From NCBI RefSeq assembly GCF_032678705.1, contig NZ_JAVTSS010000001.1, positions 1,178,001 through 1,242,000 of the forward strand: 64,000 nt of DNA. The letters run 5' to 3'. The position numbers were made by a program, and so were the translations under genes. The stretch is from Pedobacter frigiditerrae (GTDB taxonomy: Bacteria > Bacteroidota > Bacteroidia > Sphingobacteriales > Sphingobacteriaceae). Shown in pieces: positions 43,152 through 51,481 of this stretch (position 1 is the stretch's first letter; each line of letters begins with the position of its first letter). Below the pieces are notes generated by a model. It made no database searches. It was not told the origin of the DNA and saw nothing but the letters and a program-made list of their open reading frames with translations.

Positions 43152-44279
43152 CTAGGTGGCAAGATAAAAAATCAAGTTCATCATAATAGTTTCTGAAACT
43201 TTGAAGGTAATAACATATAAAATGATAACCCAAAGCATTCTCCAGATTGTTGTAGATGTTTTACGCTGATAAAATATCTTTAAACTTTTAAAAAGATACC
43301 AGCAAATCCATGCTATAATGCCAATTCCTAAACAAGAATCAATAAGTGATAAACTTTCTGGTAAGACCCTCCTTAATGGTTGAATAATTATCGAAACCAT
43401 AAAAAAAGCGGTCATACCGTGAATTGTAAATATTAGATGGTCTAAATATTTAATATGATTCCTCCTAAAATTAAACATGATAAATAATGCCATTAAAGGC
43501 ATGAAAAGGAAATATTGTTTAGGACGATTGTGCTCTAATTTCTCATTTATGATATCAGCATTTTGACCAATACTTATTCTTCTTTTCGCCACATATCTTT
43601 CTATAAAATTATCTTTTTCGTCTGTTCCTAAGGTTTTTTGCCTTGCTAAGTAGGCTGCATAAGTGCTATCATTTTTTATAATATGAATTGCGTTTAGCTT
43701 ACTAATAACTTCTGATAAGGAGTCGGTTTTATTAGTTTGATAAGAAGTTTTAAGGTTTTTAAGGACAGTGTCTTGTTGCTTAAAAGTCAATGACTTAAAA
43801 GTTTCCTCATTTAAACTTTGCTTTATGGCTTGTTGAGTTGTTTCAGAAAACTCTTTTCCAATTCCTGCTTGAGCTAGAGGCTCACCAATGCTATCTAATA
43901 TTGCTTTTTGTTTTTGTTGTGCTGTCGCAATATCTGTTTTAGTTTCTTTTTTTGTTTTTTCTATAGCTTTAGGTGGCGAAACAACCAAAAAATAAACAAT
44001 GGAAACGAAAATGTACATACTAATTGGATTGATGTACCTAGCCCTTTTTCCTGCTAAATAATCCAATGTAACCTTTCCTGGCTTAGTTAATAATGGAACT
44101 AATGTCTGAAAAAACTTATTGTCGAAATGAAAATAATGAGCAATACTGTGACTTATGAATTGCCAAAAATTTTCTTTGAGCTCTAAATTAGGTTGTCCAC
44201 ATCTACTGCAATAATGTTCTTCAACAAGAAATCCGCAGTTTAAACAATTATGGTCTTTTCTGTATTTTCCGCCAGACAT
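43152..44279 (-). CDS. DUF3667 membrane protein with zinc ribbon (paralog 1)
   Basis: A 375-residue protein with an N-terminal zinc ribbon (C12-x2-C15, C24-x2-C27 in CLNCGFLVEEHYCSRCGQ), then the DUF3667 region with one helix near 90-108 (ISMYIFVSIVYFLVV), a long cytoplasmic or periplasmic part (110-245), and about four C-terminal helices. Function unknown. It is tandem with a paralog 8 bases upstream (44288). Confidence 0.88.
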   Translation of the reverse strand: MSGGKYRKDHNCLNCGFLVEEHYCSRCGQPNLELKENFWQFISHSIAHYFHFDNKFFQTLVPLLTKPGKVTLDYLAGKRARYINPISMYIFVSIVYFLVVSPPKAIEKTKKETKTDIATAQQKQKAILDSIGEPLAQAGIGKEFSETTQQAIKQSLNEETFKSLTFKQQDTVLKNLKTSYQTNKTDSLSEVISKLNAIHIIKNDSTYAAYLARQKTLGTDEKDNFIERYVAKRRISIGQNADIINEKLEHNRPKQYFLFMPLMALFIMFNFRRNHIKYLDHLIFTIHGMTAFFMVSIIIQPLRRVLPESLSLIDSCLGIGIIAWICWYLFKSLKIFYQRKTSTTIWRMLWVIILYVITFKVSETIMMNLIFYLAT

Positions 44280-44287
44280 ATTTTATG

Positions 44288-45409
44288 TTAAATCGTTACG
44301 AAACTTACCGCTATAACAACTAAGAAACAAATGGTAAGTACAATATTGTAAGCAAAACTTAAGAAAAACATTTTCAAAACAGTTATCCACCTTGTGCTGC
44401 CATAAAAAGTTCTTAATGAGCGATAGATATACCAAATGATGTAAATGCCGCACAAAATGCCTAACCAAGCATCAATTTCATATATAAAACTAAATAACCA
44501 CTGCAATAACATGGTGGCCAAAATGCTCAAGAAAATTGCCGAATGTAAATGGAAGGAGTAGATTAAATGCTCATAGTAATACCTCTTTTTGCTTATATAA
44601 ACCAGCTTCAATATTAGGGCAAACATAGGTAAGAGCAAGAACATCATTTTAGGGATGTTATGAAGAAAGTCTTCTAAAAATTTCTCCTCTGGATTTTCAT
44701 ATTTTTCTAATTCTATCGTTCTTTTTATGAAATAATGTTTGATAAAACCGTCCCTTTTGTCTTTTGCCAACGATGCTTGATTTCTTTCATATTGCACAAC
44801 AGATGTATCCTTGGTAGCCCACTTATTTGAAAACCCTTTCTTTTTCTTGCCTCCAAATCTAATGCTTGCACCTTCATTTTCTTTTTTTCCAGAAGTTGCT
44901 TCCTCGATAGTTTTTTTAATGATACTGTCACGCAAACCATTAGCATTAGGAACATATCTAAGGCTTTCTTTAATTTCGCTTATTTCCTCTGCAGTAAGTT
45001 TTTTCTTTGCTAAGGTATCTTGAGGCTTTGGAACAGTTTTAGTGGTGTCAGCAGTAGATTTTCTATCTTCATTTGCTTCACTATTCTCGCCAAATTTTTT
45101 CCCTCCCAAAACCACTAAGAAAAAAACAATACTTATAAAAATATATAGGCGAATAGGGTGGATGGACGACATTCTTTTCCCTGCAACATATTCTTTAGTT
45201 AGTCTACCTGGTTTTAAAAGTAGCGGTCCGATGGTACCGAAAAACTTATGTTCAAAATGGAAATAATCTGCAATTGCATGAGTTACCATGTGAAAGGCAT
45301 CCTCTTTTGTTACAATATTTTCTTGGCCACATTTCGGGCAAAAATGTTCTTCAACTATATGGCCACAGTTAAGGCAGTCTTTTTCTTTTCTAAGTTTTAC
45401 GGATGACAT
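44288..45409 (-). CDS. DUF3667 membrane protein with zinc ribbon (paralog 2)
   Basis: A 373-residue paralog of the gene downstream with identical layout: zinc ribbon C12-x2-C15 and C24-x2-C27 in CLNCGHIVEEHFCPKCGQ, KPGRLTKEYVAGKRMSSIHP, a helix near 92-108, a charged loop and about four C-terminal helices. It lies 26 bases after the nucleoside transporter gene stop on the same strand, so the three are likely one transcript. Function unknown. Confidence 0.88.
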   Translation of the reverse strand: MSSVKLRKEKDCLNCGHIVEEHFCPKCGQENIVTKEDAFHMVTHAIADYFHFEHKFFGTIGPLLLKPGRLTKEYVAGKRMSSIHPIRLYIFISIVFFLVVLGGKKFGENSEANEDRKSTADTTKTVPKPQDTLAKKKLTAEEISEIKESLRYVPNANGLRDSIIKKTIEEATSGKKENEGASIRFGGKKKKGFSNKWATKDTSVVQYERNQASLAKDKRDGFIKHYFIKRTIELEKYENPEEKFLEDFLHNIPKMMFLLLPMFALILKLVYISKKRYYYEHLIYSFHLHSAIFLSILATMLLQWLFSFIYEIDAWLGILCGIYIIWYIYRSLRTFYGSTRWITVLKMFFLSFAYNIVLTICFLVVIAVSFVTI

Positions 45410-45435
45410 CTTGGTATAAAGGGAATCTGGATTAA

Positions 45436-46821
45436 TTAATGGCTTATCTTTTCAATTGCTTCAACTTCTGCTCTGGTATGTTTGTGTTTAAAGAAAATCA
45501 TAAATAATACTGTGATTACCAATGCATATATAGTAAATGAAAGCCAGATAGTGTGCCAATCTTTCACATCCAAAGCTCTACTTAAGTTTCCATTTTCTAA
45601 AACACTAATTCCTTTATCGCCTAAAAATTTAAGCAAGTGTTTATCATTTGAAGCCGAACCAACATGTTCTGCTAATGATTGAATATCTGTATAAGCCTTA
45701 GTAAAGTATTTCTGAATCATCCAACCCGAAACAACGCTTCCTAAAACCGCACCAAAACCATTAGTCATCATCATGAAAAGTCCTTGTGCAGATGAGCGGG
45801 TTTTAGCAGTGGTAGAGGTTTCTACAAACAATGAACCTGAGATATTGAAAAAGTCAAATGCCATTCCGTAAACCACGCAAGAAAATACAATCATCCAAAG
45901 ATTTCCTGCTGGGTCTCCGTAAGCGAATAATCCAAACCTGAATACCCAAGCAAGCATAGCAATTACCATCACTTTTTTTATTCCAAATCGTTTTAAAAAG
46001 AAAGGAATTGCTAAAATGAATAAAGTCTCAGAAACCTGAGAAATAGACATAATAATGGTAGAGTATTTAATAACAAATGATTCAGCATAAACTGGAAATA
46101 ACTTAAATTCATCTAAGAAAACATCACCATAAGCATTTGTTAATTGTAAAGCTCCCCCCAAAAACATAGAGAATATAAAAAACAAAGCCATTTTATAATC
46201 GGCAAATAACTTAAATGCATCTAATCCAAATTTTTGGAAAATTGTTGATTTCTCTTCCAGTAATTTAGATGGTGGGCATTTAGGTAATGAAAATGAATAC
46301 AAACCGAGGGCTAAAGCTGCAACACCTGCAATGTAAAACTGATTTGCACTAGCTTTACTTCCTGTTAGGTTGGTAATCCACATGGCTGCAATAAAACCTA
46401 CGGTTCCCCATACTCTAATTGGCGGAAAGTCTTTTACAACATCTAGATTACTAGATTTTAAGGTAGTATAAGAGATAGAATTACTCAAAGAGATGGTTGG
46501 CATGTAAAAACACATCGCCAAAAATATGGTCCAGAAAAACTCATTCGGACTTTCTACTTGAGGTATATAAATTAATGTAGCTGCATAAAGAATATGAAGT
46601 ATGCCGTAAAGCTTTTCCGCATTAATCCATTTATCTGCAATTATACCTGTTATTGTAGGCATAAATAACGATGCAAAACCCATGGTGGCGAAAATTAATC
46701 CAAATTGTGCACCATCCCATTGTTTAGTACCAAACCAATAATTTGCAATAGTGATTAGCCATGCGCCCCACACAAAAAATTGCATGAAACTCATTATGGT
46801 TAAGCGAAACTTGATATTCAT
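45436..46821 (-). CDS. nupG: Nucleoside:H+ symporter, NupG-like MFS permease
   Basis: A 461-residue, 12-helix permease. The sequence begins MNIKFRLTIMSFMQFFVWGA and has the family motifs GLIFATMGFASLFMPTITGI, ADKWINAEKLYG, RVWGTVGFIAAMW, and a C-terminal KHKHTRAEVEAIE. It imports nucleosides with protons across the inner membrane. A -7 promoter box lies 22 bases upstream; two DUF3667 genes follow on the same strand. Confidence 0.92.
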   Translation of the reverse strand: MNIKFRLTIMSFMQFFVWGAWLITIANYWFGTKQWDGAQFGLIFATMGFASLFMPTITGIIADKWINAEKLYGILHILYAATLIYIPQVESPNEFFWTIFLAMCFYMPTISLSNSISYTTLKSSNLDVVKDFPPIRVWGTVGFIAAMWITNLTGSKASANQFYIAGVAALALGLYSFSLPKCPPSKLLEEKSTIFQKFGLDAFKLFADYKMALFFIFSMFLGGALQLTNAYGDVFLDEFKLFPVYAESFVIKYSTIIMSISQVSETLFILAIPFFLKRFGIKKVMVIAMLAWVFRFGLFAYGDPAGNLWMIVFSCVVYGMAFDFFNISGSLFVETSTTAKTRSSAQGLFMMMTNGFGAVLGSVVSGWMIQKYFTKAYTDIQSLAEHVGSASNDKHLLKFLGDKGISVLENGNLSRALDVKDWHTIWLSFTIYALVITVLFMIFFKHKHTRAEVEAIEKISH

Positions 46822-46842
46822 ATAAGCTAGTTTTGTTTATTT

Positions 46843-46850
46843 CAAAAGTA
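46843..46850 (-). promoter_or_regulatory. -7 promoter box of the nucleoside transporter gene
   Basis: On the minus strand TACTTTTG matches TAnnTTTG and lies 21 bases before the ATG at 46821. The 149-base gap between this gene and the next upstream gene otherwise holds nothing recognisable. Confidence 0.5.
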
Positions 46851-46970
46851 GCTGTAAGTTATAATTATTTTGAAACAATAACTATGTAGGCAATAAAATT
46901 GTGGACAAAAACGTGATTGTTTAATTGTTTTTTCAACAATTTAGATAAAACGGCAAAAATTATTAAATAA

Positions 46971-47585
46971 TTAGGATGAATTTCTTTTATTTAATTCATC
47001 TCTAATACGAGCGGCCTTTTCGTAAGCCTCTTCGGCTAATGCTTCTTCTAATTTTTGTTGTAGTTCCTCATCAGTTAAACCTTGATAACCAGAAACTGGG
47101 ATGGAAGTAGGCATATCTTCCGTACTTTGTTCCTTAGTAATTGAATCCATGTTTTCTAAGAATAGAAAATCATTTCCTTCTATGACAATTCCAGCAGAAG
47201 ATAAAATAAATTCGTAGGTGTAAATAACAGCGTTAAATCTCACAGCCAAGGCTATAGCATCCGAAGTTCTAGCATCAATTTCTTGTGTAGTTTCTCCATC
47301 ACTACAAATCAATTTGGCAAAGAAAACGCCATCAACTAAATTATAGATGATGATTTCTTGAATCTCGATATGATAAGCTTGAGCAAATGTTTTGAAAAGG
47401 TCATGCGTAAGCGGACGGGTAGGAGTCATTTTCTCAATTTCAATGGCAATTGCCTGAGCCTCAAATGCACCAATAATAATCGGTAAACGTCTACGTCCAT
47501 TTACTTCGCCTAAAACAAGCGCATAAGCACCAGACTGTGTTTGGCTATAAGATAAACCAACTATATCGAGTTTTACTTTTTTCAT
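46971..47585 (-). CDS. Bifunctional nuclease family protein (DUF151) with UVR motif
   Basis: A 204-residue cytoplasmic protein. Residues 1-135 form the BFN/DUF151 domain (LSYSQTQSGAYALVLGE, GAFEAQAIAIEIEK, DARTSDAIALAVRF); residues about 167-202 hold a UVR motif (LTDEELQQKLEEALAEEAYE, RIRDELNKR) as in UvrB/ClpC. The family is linked to nuclease or stress functions, but the precise role is uncertain. Single gene; a palindromic repeat separates it from etfA upstream. Confidence 0.9.
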   Translation of the reverse strand: MKKVKLDIVGLSYSQTQSGAYALVLGEVNGRRRLPIIIGAFEAQAIAIEIEKMTPTRPLTHDLFKTFAQAYHIEIQEIIIYNLVDGVFFAKLICSDGETTQEIDARTSDAIALAVRFNAVIYTYEFILSSAGIVIEGNDFLFLENMDSITKEQSTEDMPTSIPVSGYQGLTDEELQQKLEEALAEEAYEKAARIRDELNKRNSS

Positions 47586-47595
47586 AGATTTAGAC

Positions 47596-47675
47596 TGTCA
47601 TATTGAGCTAGTCGAAATATCTTCAACAAATCCCTGCCTGTCCGGCAGGCAGGCTTCGACAAGCTCAGGATGACA
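47596..47675. repeat. TGTCAT palindromic repeat with nested CCTGCC palindrome
   Basis: Outer arms TGTCATATTGAGCTAGTCGA (47596-47615) and a 18/21-matching complement at 47655-47675 enclose a second perfect palindrome centred on CCTGTCCGGCAGG (47633-47653). Both are members of dispersed families. On the minus strand it lies between etfA and the bifunctional nuclease and could end the etf transcript. Confidence 0.7.
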
Positions 47676-47683
47676 AATTTATA

Positions 47684-48652
47684 TTATCCTTTATGTGCTT
47701 TTAAAGCAGCAATTATTTTTGGAACAACTTCGAATGCATCACCAACAATGCCATAATCGGCTACCTTAAAGAATGGAGCTTCTGGGTCTTTGTTGATAAC
47801 AACGATAACTTTTGATGAACTTACTCCAGCTAAATGTTGAATAGCACCAGAAATACCTATCGCAATGTATAAATTCGGACTAATTGCAATCCCTGTTTGT
47901 CCAACGTGTTCTGAATGTGGCCTCCAATCTGCATCAGAAACTGGTTTTGAACAAGCTGTTGCTGCACCTAATAAGTCTGCCAACTCTTCAATCATTCCCC
48001 AATTTTCAGGACCTTTTAAACCTCTACCAGCAGATACTACTAATTCTGCATCTGGTAATGATACTTTGTTGGTCGCTCGAACAATTTCTTTAACAATTGC
48101 AGTTAAATCTGTAGCCTTAACTTCAGGGCTAAAGTTTTCAATTACTGCCTCTGCAGGATTTTCTTTAACACCAAAAGCATTAGGGTTCAAAGCAATCACT
48201 TTGTTTGCTGATGTTAATGAAGTAACTGCGAAAGCCTTACCAGAGAAAGCCGTCTTTTTAACCGAAAAACCACCATCAAAATTTGGCAACTCCACAGCTC
48301 CATCTACCAAGCCTGCTTTAAGTTTCACTGCAATTCGCGGAGATAAACCTTTACCAGAGAAAGAGTTAGATAAAACAACAATGTTCGAACCTTCTTTTGT
48401 CGCCGCCTCTGCAATTACAGCTGCATAAGCTTGATTTACAAAAGTTTTTAATTGGTCATTTGCAACATTTAAAACTTTAGCTGCACCGTATTTTCCCAAT
48501 TCTTTTAAATCGCCCTCAGCTACGTTTCCTATAGAAATTGCTGTTAAGCTTGTATTTTGATTATCGGCGATGGCTTTTGCGTAAGAAACTGCTTCAAAAA
48601 CAGATTTCTTGAATTTACCATCAACTTGTTCTACATATACTAATACTGACAT
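47684..48652 (-). CDS. etfA: Electron transfer flavoprotein alpha subunit
   Basis: A 322-residue FAD-binding alpha subunit. Seen are the N-terminal alpha/beta domain (SVLVYVEQVDGKFKKSVFEA), ELVVSAGRGLKGPENW, SDADWRPHSEHVGQTG, NLYIAIGISGAIQHLAGVSS and VINKDPEAPFFKVADYGIVG for FAD binding. With EtfB it accepts electrons from acyl-CoA dehydrogenases and passes them to the quinone pool. It follows etfB after 114 bases that contain a CCCCTAAATCC repeat. Confidence 0.96.
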   Translation of the reverse strand: MSVLVYVEQVDGKFKKSVFEAVSYAKAIADNQNTSLTAISIGNVAEGDLKELGKYGAAKVLNVANDQLKTFVNQAYAAVIAEAATKEGSNIVVLSNSFSGKGLSPRIAVKLKAGLVDGAVELPNFDGGFSVKKTAFSGKAFAVTSLTSANKVIALNPNAFGVKENPAEAVIENFSPEVKATDLTAIVKEIVRATNKVSLPDAELVVSAGRGLKGPENWGMIEELADLLGAATACSKPVSDADWRPHSEHVGQTGIAISPNLYIAIGISGAIQHLAGVSSSKVIVVINKDPEAPFFKVADYGIVGDAFEVVPKIIAALKAHKG

Positions 48653-48660
48653 ATATTTAC

Positions 48661-48685
48661 CCCTAAATCCCCTAAAGGGACTTTA
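48661..48685. repeat. CCCCTAAATCC repeat in the etfB-etfA gap
   Basis: CCCCTAAATCCCCTAAAGGG followed by ACTTT is the same word as at 2738-2762, with one G fewer. It lies in the 114-base gap between the two etf genes; no other feature is seen there. Confidence 0.55.
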
Positions 48686-48766
48686 ATTTTATATGAAATT
48701 AACCCTATTAATTATCTCTTTATAAAGGCAATTGGGAACTGAAAACTCCAAACTGCCAACTCAATT

Positions 48767-49504
48767 TTATATTACTTTCGCTTCGCTATGCAATAGACCT
48801 ATTAAATCTTCTGCACTTTCAGCAGGAACTAACCTAACTGCGCCACGAGGAGCAGGGGTTTCAAATTTTGTTACCTTACCTAATTCTTCAACAGCAGCAG
48901 CTTCTACAACCGTTAGTGGTTTAGTTCTTGCAGACATGATTCCTCTCATATTCGGAATTTTCGCTTCTGCAGTACCTTCAGCACAACTTGCTACAAATTT
49001 TCCCGTAACAGAAACAACTTCTTTTCCACCTTCAATTTCTCTTTCAATAGTCGCTGTTGTTCCGTCGAAATCTAATTTTTTAATGATTGAGATAGAAGGA
49101 ATGTCTAGAAACTCGCCAATCATAGCTGCAACTTGAGAACCGTTGTAATCTATTGATTCTCTTCCACATAAGATGGCATCAAAATCATTTGCTTTTGCAT
49201 ATTCTGCAATCTGAAAAGCTGTAAAATAAGCATCACGAGGTGTCGCATTAACCCTAACCGCATCATCAGCACCGATAGCAAGGGCTTTTCTAATGGTAGG
49301 CTCTGTAGCAGCTTCTCCAACATTAATAACTGTTACTGTTCCTTTACCACCTTCACAAAGTTCAATAGCTCTCGATAATGCAATTTCATCATAAGGATTT
49401 ACAATAAATTGTACACCGGCAGTATTGAATTGTGTATTATCGTTAGTAAAAGTTATTTTTGTCGTGGTGTCTGGTACATTACTAATACAAACTAATATTT
49501 TCAT
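48767..49504 (-). CDS. etfB: Electron transfer flavoprotein beta subunit
   Basis: A 245-residue AMP-binding beta subunit starting MKILVCISNVPDTTTKI. Motifs are VNPYDEIALSRAIEL, ALAIGADDAVRVNAT and LCGRESIDYNGSQVAAMIGE. Upstream in-frame residues before the ATG at 49504 look non-conserved and are not counted. It forms the EtfAB heterodimer with the next gene. Confidence 0.96.
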   Translation of the reverse strand: MKILVCISNVPDTTTKITFTNDNTQFNTAGVQFIVNPYDEIALSRAIELCEGGKGTVTVINVGEAATEPTIRKALAIGADDAVRVNATPRDAYFTAFQIAEYAKANDFDAILCGRESIDYNGSQVAAMIGEFLDIPSISIIKKLDFDGTTATIEREIEGGKEVVSVTGKFVASCAEGTAEAKIPNMRGIMSARTKPLTVVEAAAVEELGKVTKFETPAPRGAVRLVPAESAEDLIGLLHSEAKVI

Positions 49505-49614
49505 AAGTATATATTTGATTAAAGTTGTGAAAACCAACATCAGCGATATTAATACGACGATGATTTCCTTAAATTGTCTTTGTGCAAATCTAATTAAAAA
49601 AGCAGGGATTTAAA

Positions 49615-49950
49615 ATGCAAAATACACGATTAGCCAAGTTATTAGAGTTTTTAGAGAACGAACCTAACGATAGCTTTATTTTATATGCTTTAGCAACCGA
49701 ATACAATTCATTAAATGACACAGATAATGCATTTGCTTATTACTTGAAGTTGGTAAATGAACACCCAAATTATGTTGGCACCTATTATCACCTTGGTAAG
49801 TTGTATGAAAAAACCGGAGAAAAAGATAAAGCAATTGATATTTACCAAAAAGGGATGGCTAGTGCTAGAGCTAAAAGAGATATGCATGCACTTTCAGAAT
49901 TGCAAGGTGCATACAATTCTGCAGCTGGTTTAGATTATGAAGATGACTGA
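49615..49950 (+). CDS. Tetratricopeptide repeat protein
   Basis: A 111-residue soluble protein with about two TPR units (FILYALATEYNSLNDTDNAF, GTYYHLGKLYEKTGEKDKAI), a fold for protein-protein contacts. Partner unknown. It precedes the chromate transporter gene by 8 bases and is divergent from etfB. Confidence 0.87.
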   Translation: MQNTRLAKLLEFLENEPNDSFILYALATEYNSLNDTDNAFAYYLKLVNEHPNYVGTYYHLGKLYEKTGEKDKAIDIYQKGMASARAKRDMHALSELQGAYNSAAGLDYEDD

Positions 49951-49958
49951 ATCGTAAT

Positions 49959-51158
49959 ATGGCAAAACGACAGCTCTTATTTATTAGAAATGTAATCTTT
50001 TTCACTTTTACAGCATTTGGAGGAGCACAGGCGCACATTTCTCTTTTATTAAGATATTTCGTAAAAAGTACTCACTTTATTTCTGAAGAAGAACTATTAG
50101 AACTTAATGCTTTAGCGCAAGTTTTGCCAGGTCCTGCTTCTACACAAACATTGGTGGGTATCAGTTACAAAGTAGGCGGATTAAAATTGGCAATCTTAAC
50201 ATTTTTGATTTGGATTATACCTTCTGCAGCAATAATGACTTTAGCGGCGATTAGCTATGCCATGTTAGATCAAAAAGAAAAGTTTCAAGAAATTTTAAAA
50301 TATATTCATCCAATTACATTAGGCATAGTAGCTTATGGGGCTTTTAAGTTAGGCAGAAAAGTCTTAGTGAACGAGATTTCTATGTTTCTTGCTTTTGGTG
50401 CTGTTGTAGCAACTTTAGTTTTAAAGAATGCCTATGTATTTCCAATTGCAATTTTAGTGGGAGGGATGGTTTCGTCAGCAATAGGTACACCATCAGATGA
50501 AGCTCAGATACGAGTGAGGTTATTCGCAAATATTAATCCTCGAAAGCTTTCTTATTTTATAGGTGTTTTGTTAGTAATGGCTATGTTGGGAGCGATAATT
50601 AATAGAACATCACCTTTTAGTTTACCTATTAGGTTATTTGAAAATTTCTATCGTAACGGAATTTTCGTTTTTGGAGGCGGACAGGTCTTAGTGCCGTTAA
50701 TGTTTACAGAGTTTGTAGAGATGAAGCATTATTTATTGCAATCTGATTTCATTTCTGGTTTCGCTCTACAACAGATTTTGCCAGGTCCTACGTTCTCTTT
50801 TTCAAGTTATTTGGGAGCTTTGAGTATGAAACAAGGTGGCTATGGGATAGTAGGACAAGTTTTTGGAGGTAGCTTAGCAGTTTTAGGAATTAATCTACCT
50901 GGGCTTATTTTATTGTTATTTATTGTTCCTTTTTGGGATGATTTGAAGAAAATTACTAGAATAAAAAAATCGCTTTCTGGTATAAATGCGGTAAGTGTTG
51001 GCTTTATTATCGCAGCTTTTATTTTATTGGCAAAGCCGATTGGATTTGAATGGTTGCCAATTACGTTAATTATAGGAACGTTCTTGACCTTAAACTTTAC
51101 AAAGGTTAGTCCGCCGTTTATAATTCTTGCAGGTATTGTATTAGGATTTCTCCTTTAA
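49959..51158 (+). CDS. chrA: Chromate transporter family protein
   Basis: A 399-residue inner-membrane protein of the CHR family, with two homologous halves. Each has the family motif: FTAFGGAQAHISLLLRYFV with QVLPGPASTQTLVGI in the first, and GIFVFGGGQVLVPLMFTEFV with QQILPGPTFSFSSYLGA in the second. About ten helices. It exports chromate or another oxyanion; chromate resistance itself is not shown by sequence. It shares a transcript with the TPR gene. Confidence 0.92.
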   Translation: MAKRQLLFIRNVIFFTFTAFGGAQAHISLLLRYFVKSTHFISEEELLELNALAQVLPGPASTQTLVGISYKVGGLKLAILTFLIWIIPSAAIMTLAAISYAMLDQKEKFQEILKYIHPITLGIVAYGAFKLGRKVLVNEISMFLAFGAVVATLVLKNAYVFPIAILVGGMVSSAIGTPSDEAQIRVRLFANINPRKLSYFIGVLLVMAMLGAIINRTSPFSLPIRLFENFYRNGIFVFGGGQVLVPLMFTEFVEMKHYLLQSDFISGFALQQILPGPTFSFSSYLGALSMKQGGYGIVGQVFGGSLAVLGINLPGLILLLFIVPFWDDLKKITRIKKSLSGINAVSVGFIIAAFILLAKPIGFEWLPITLIIGTFLTLNFTKVSPPFIILAGIVLGFLL

Positions 51159-51162
51159 TTTT

Positions 51163-51480
51163 TTTGAAAAGCAATAACTGTGAGGAAAGCCAAGTTCGGT
51201 CCTTTGCTTTGCTATATTCCCGATAAAAATCGGGAGATGCCGCTTCGCCAAGGTTTATAAAATTTGGCTACTGCTACTATTTACAGTTGCAGGGAGCAGA
51301 CCTAACAAAAGGAATACTTACTTTGTGCTTTAAACCCCTGCCTGTCCGGCAGGCAGGCGACATTCGAGGATGCCATCCCGATACCTATCGGGACTTATGG
51401 CAGGAACATTGGTGGGTCAGGTTTAGCCAAGAATGTCCACCCTTGTTTTTCGAATTATTAACTTTTTTTGATTCAGATAA
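51163..51480. repeat. Dispersed intergenic repeat, long copy between chrA and dnaB
   Basis: The 323-base gap between convergent genes starts with TTTTTTGAAAAGCAATAACTG after the chrA stop. It contains TCCCGATAAAAATCGGGA (51218-51235), GGCTACTGCTACTATTTACAG opposed to CAATAACTGTGAGGAAAGCC, the CCTGCCTGTCCGG palindrome (51337-51357) and ATCCCGATACCTATCGGGA (51377-51395). Open frames in it are repeat-derived. It is the largest member of the family seen at 8400, 16252, 30545 and 42955. Confidence 0.65.
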
Positions 51481-51481
51481 T

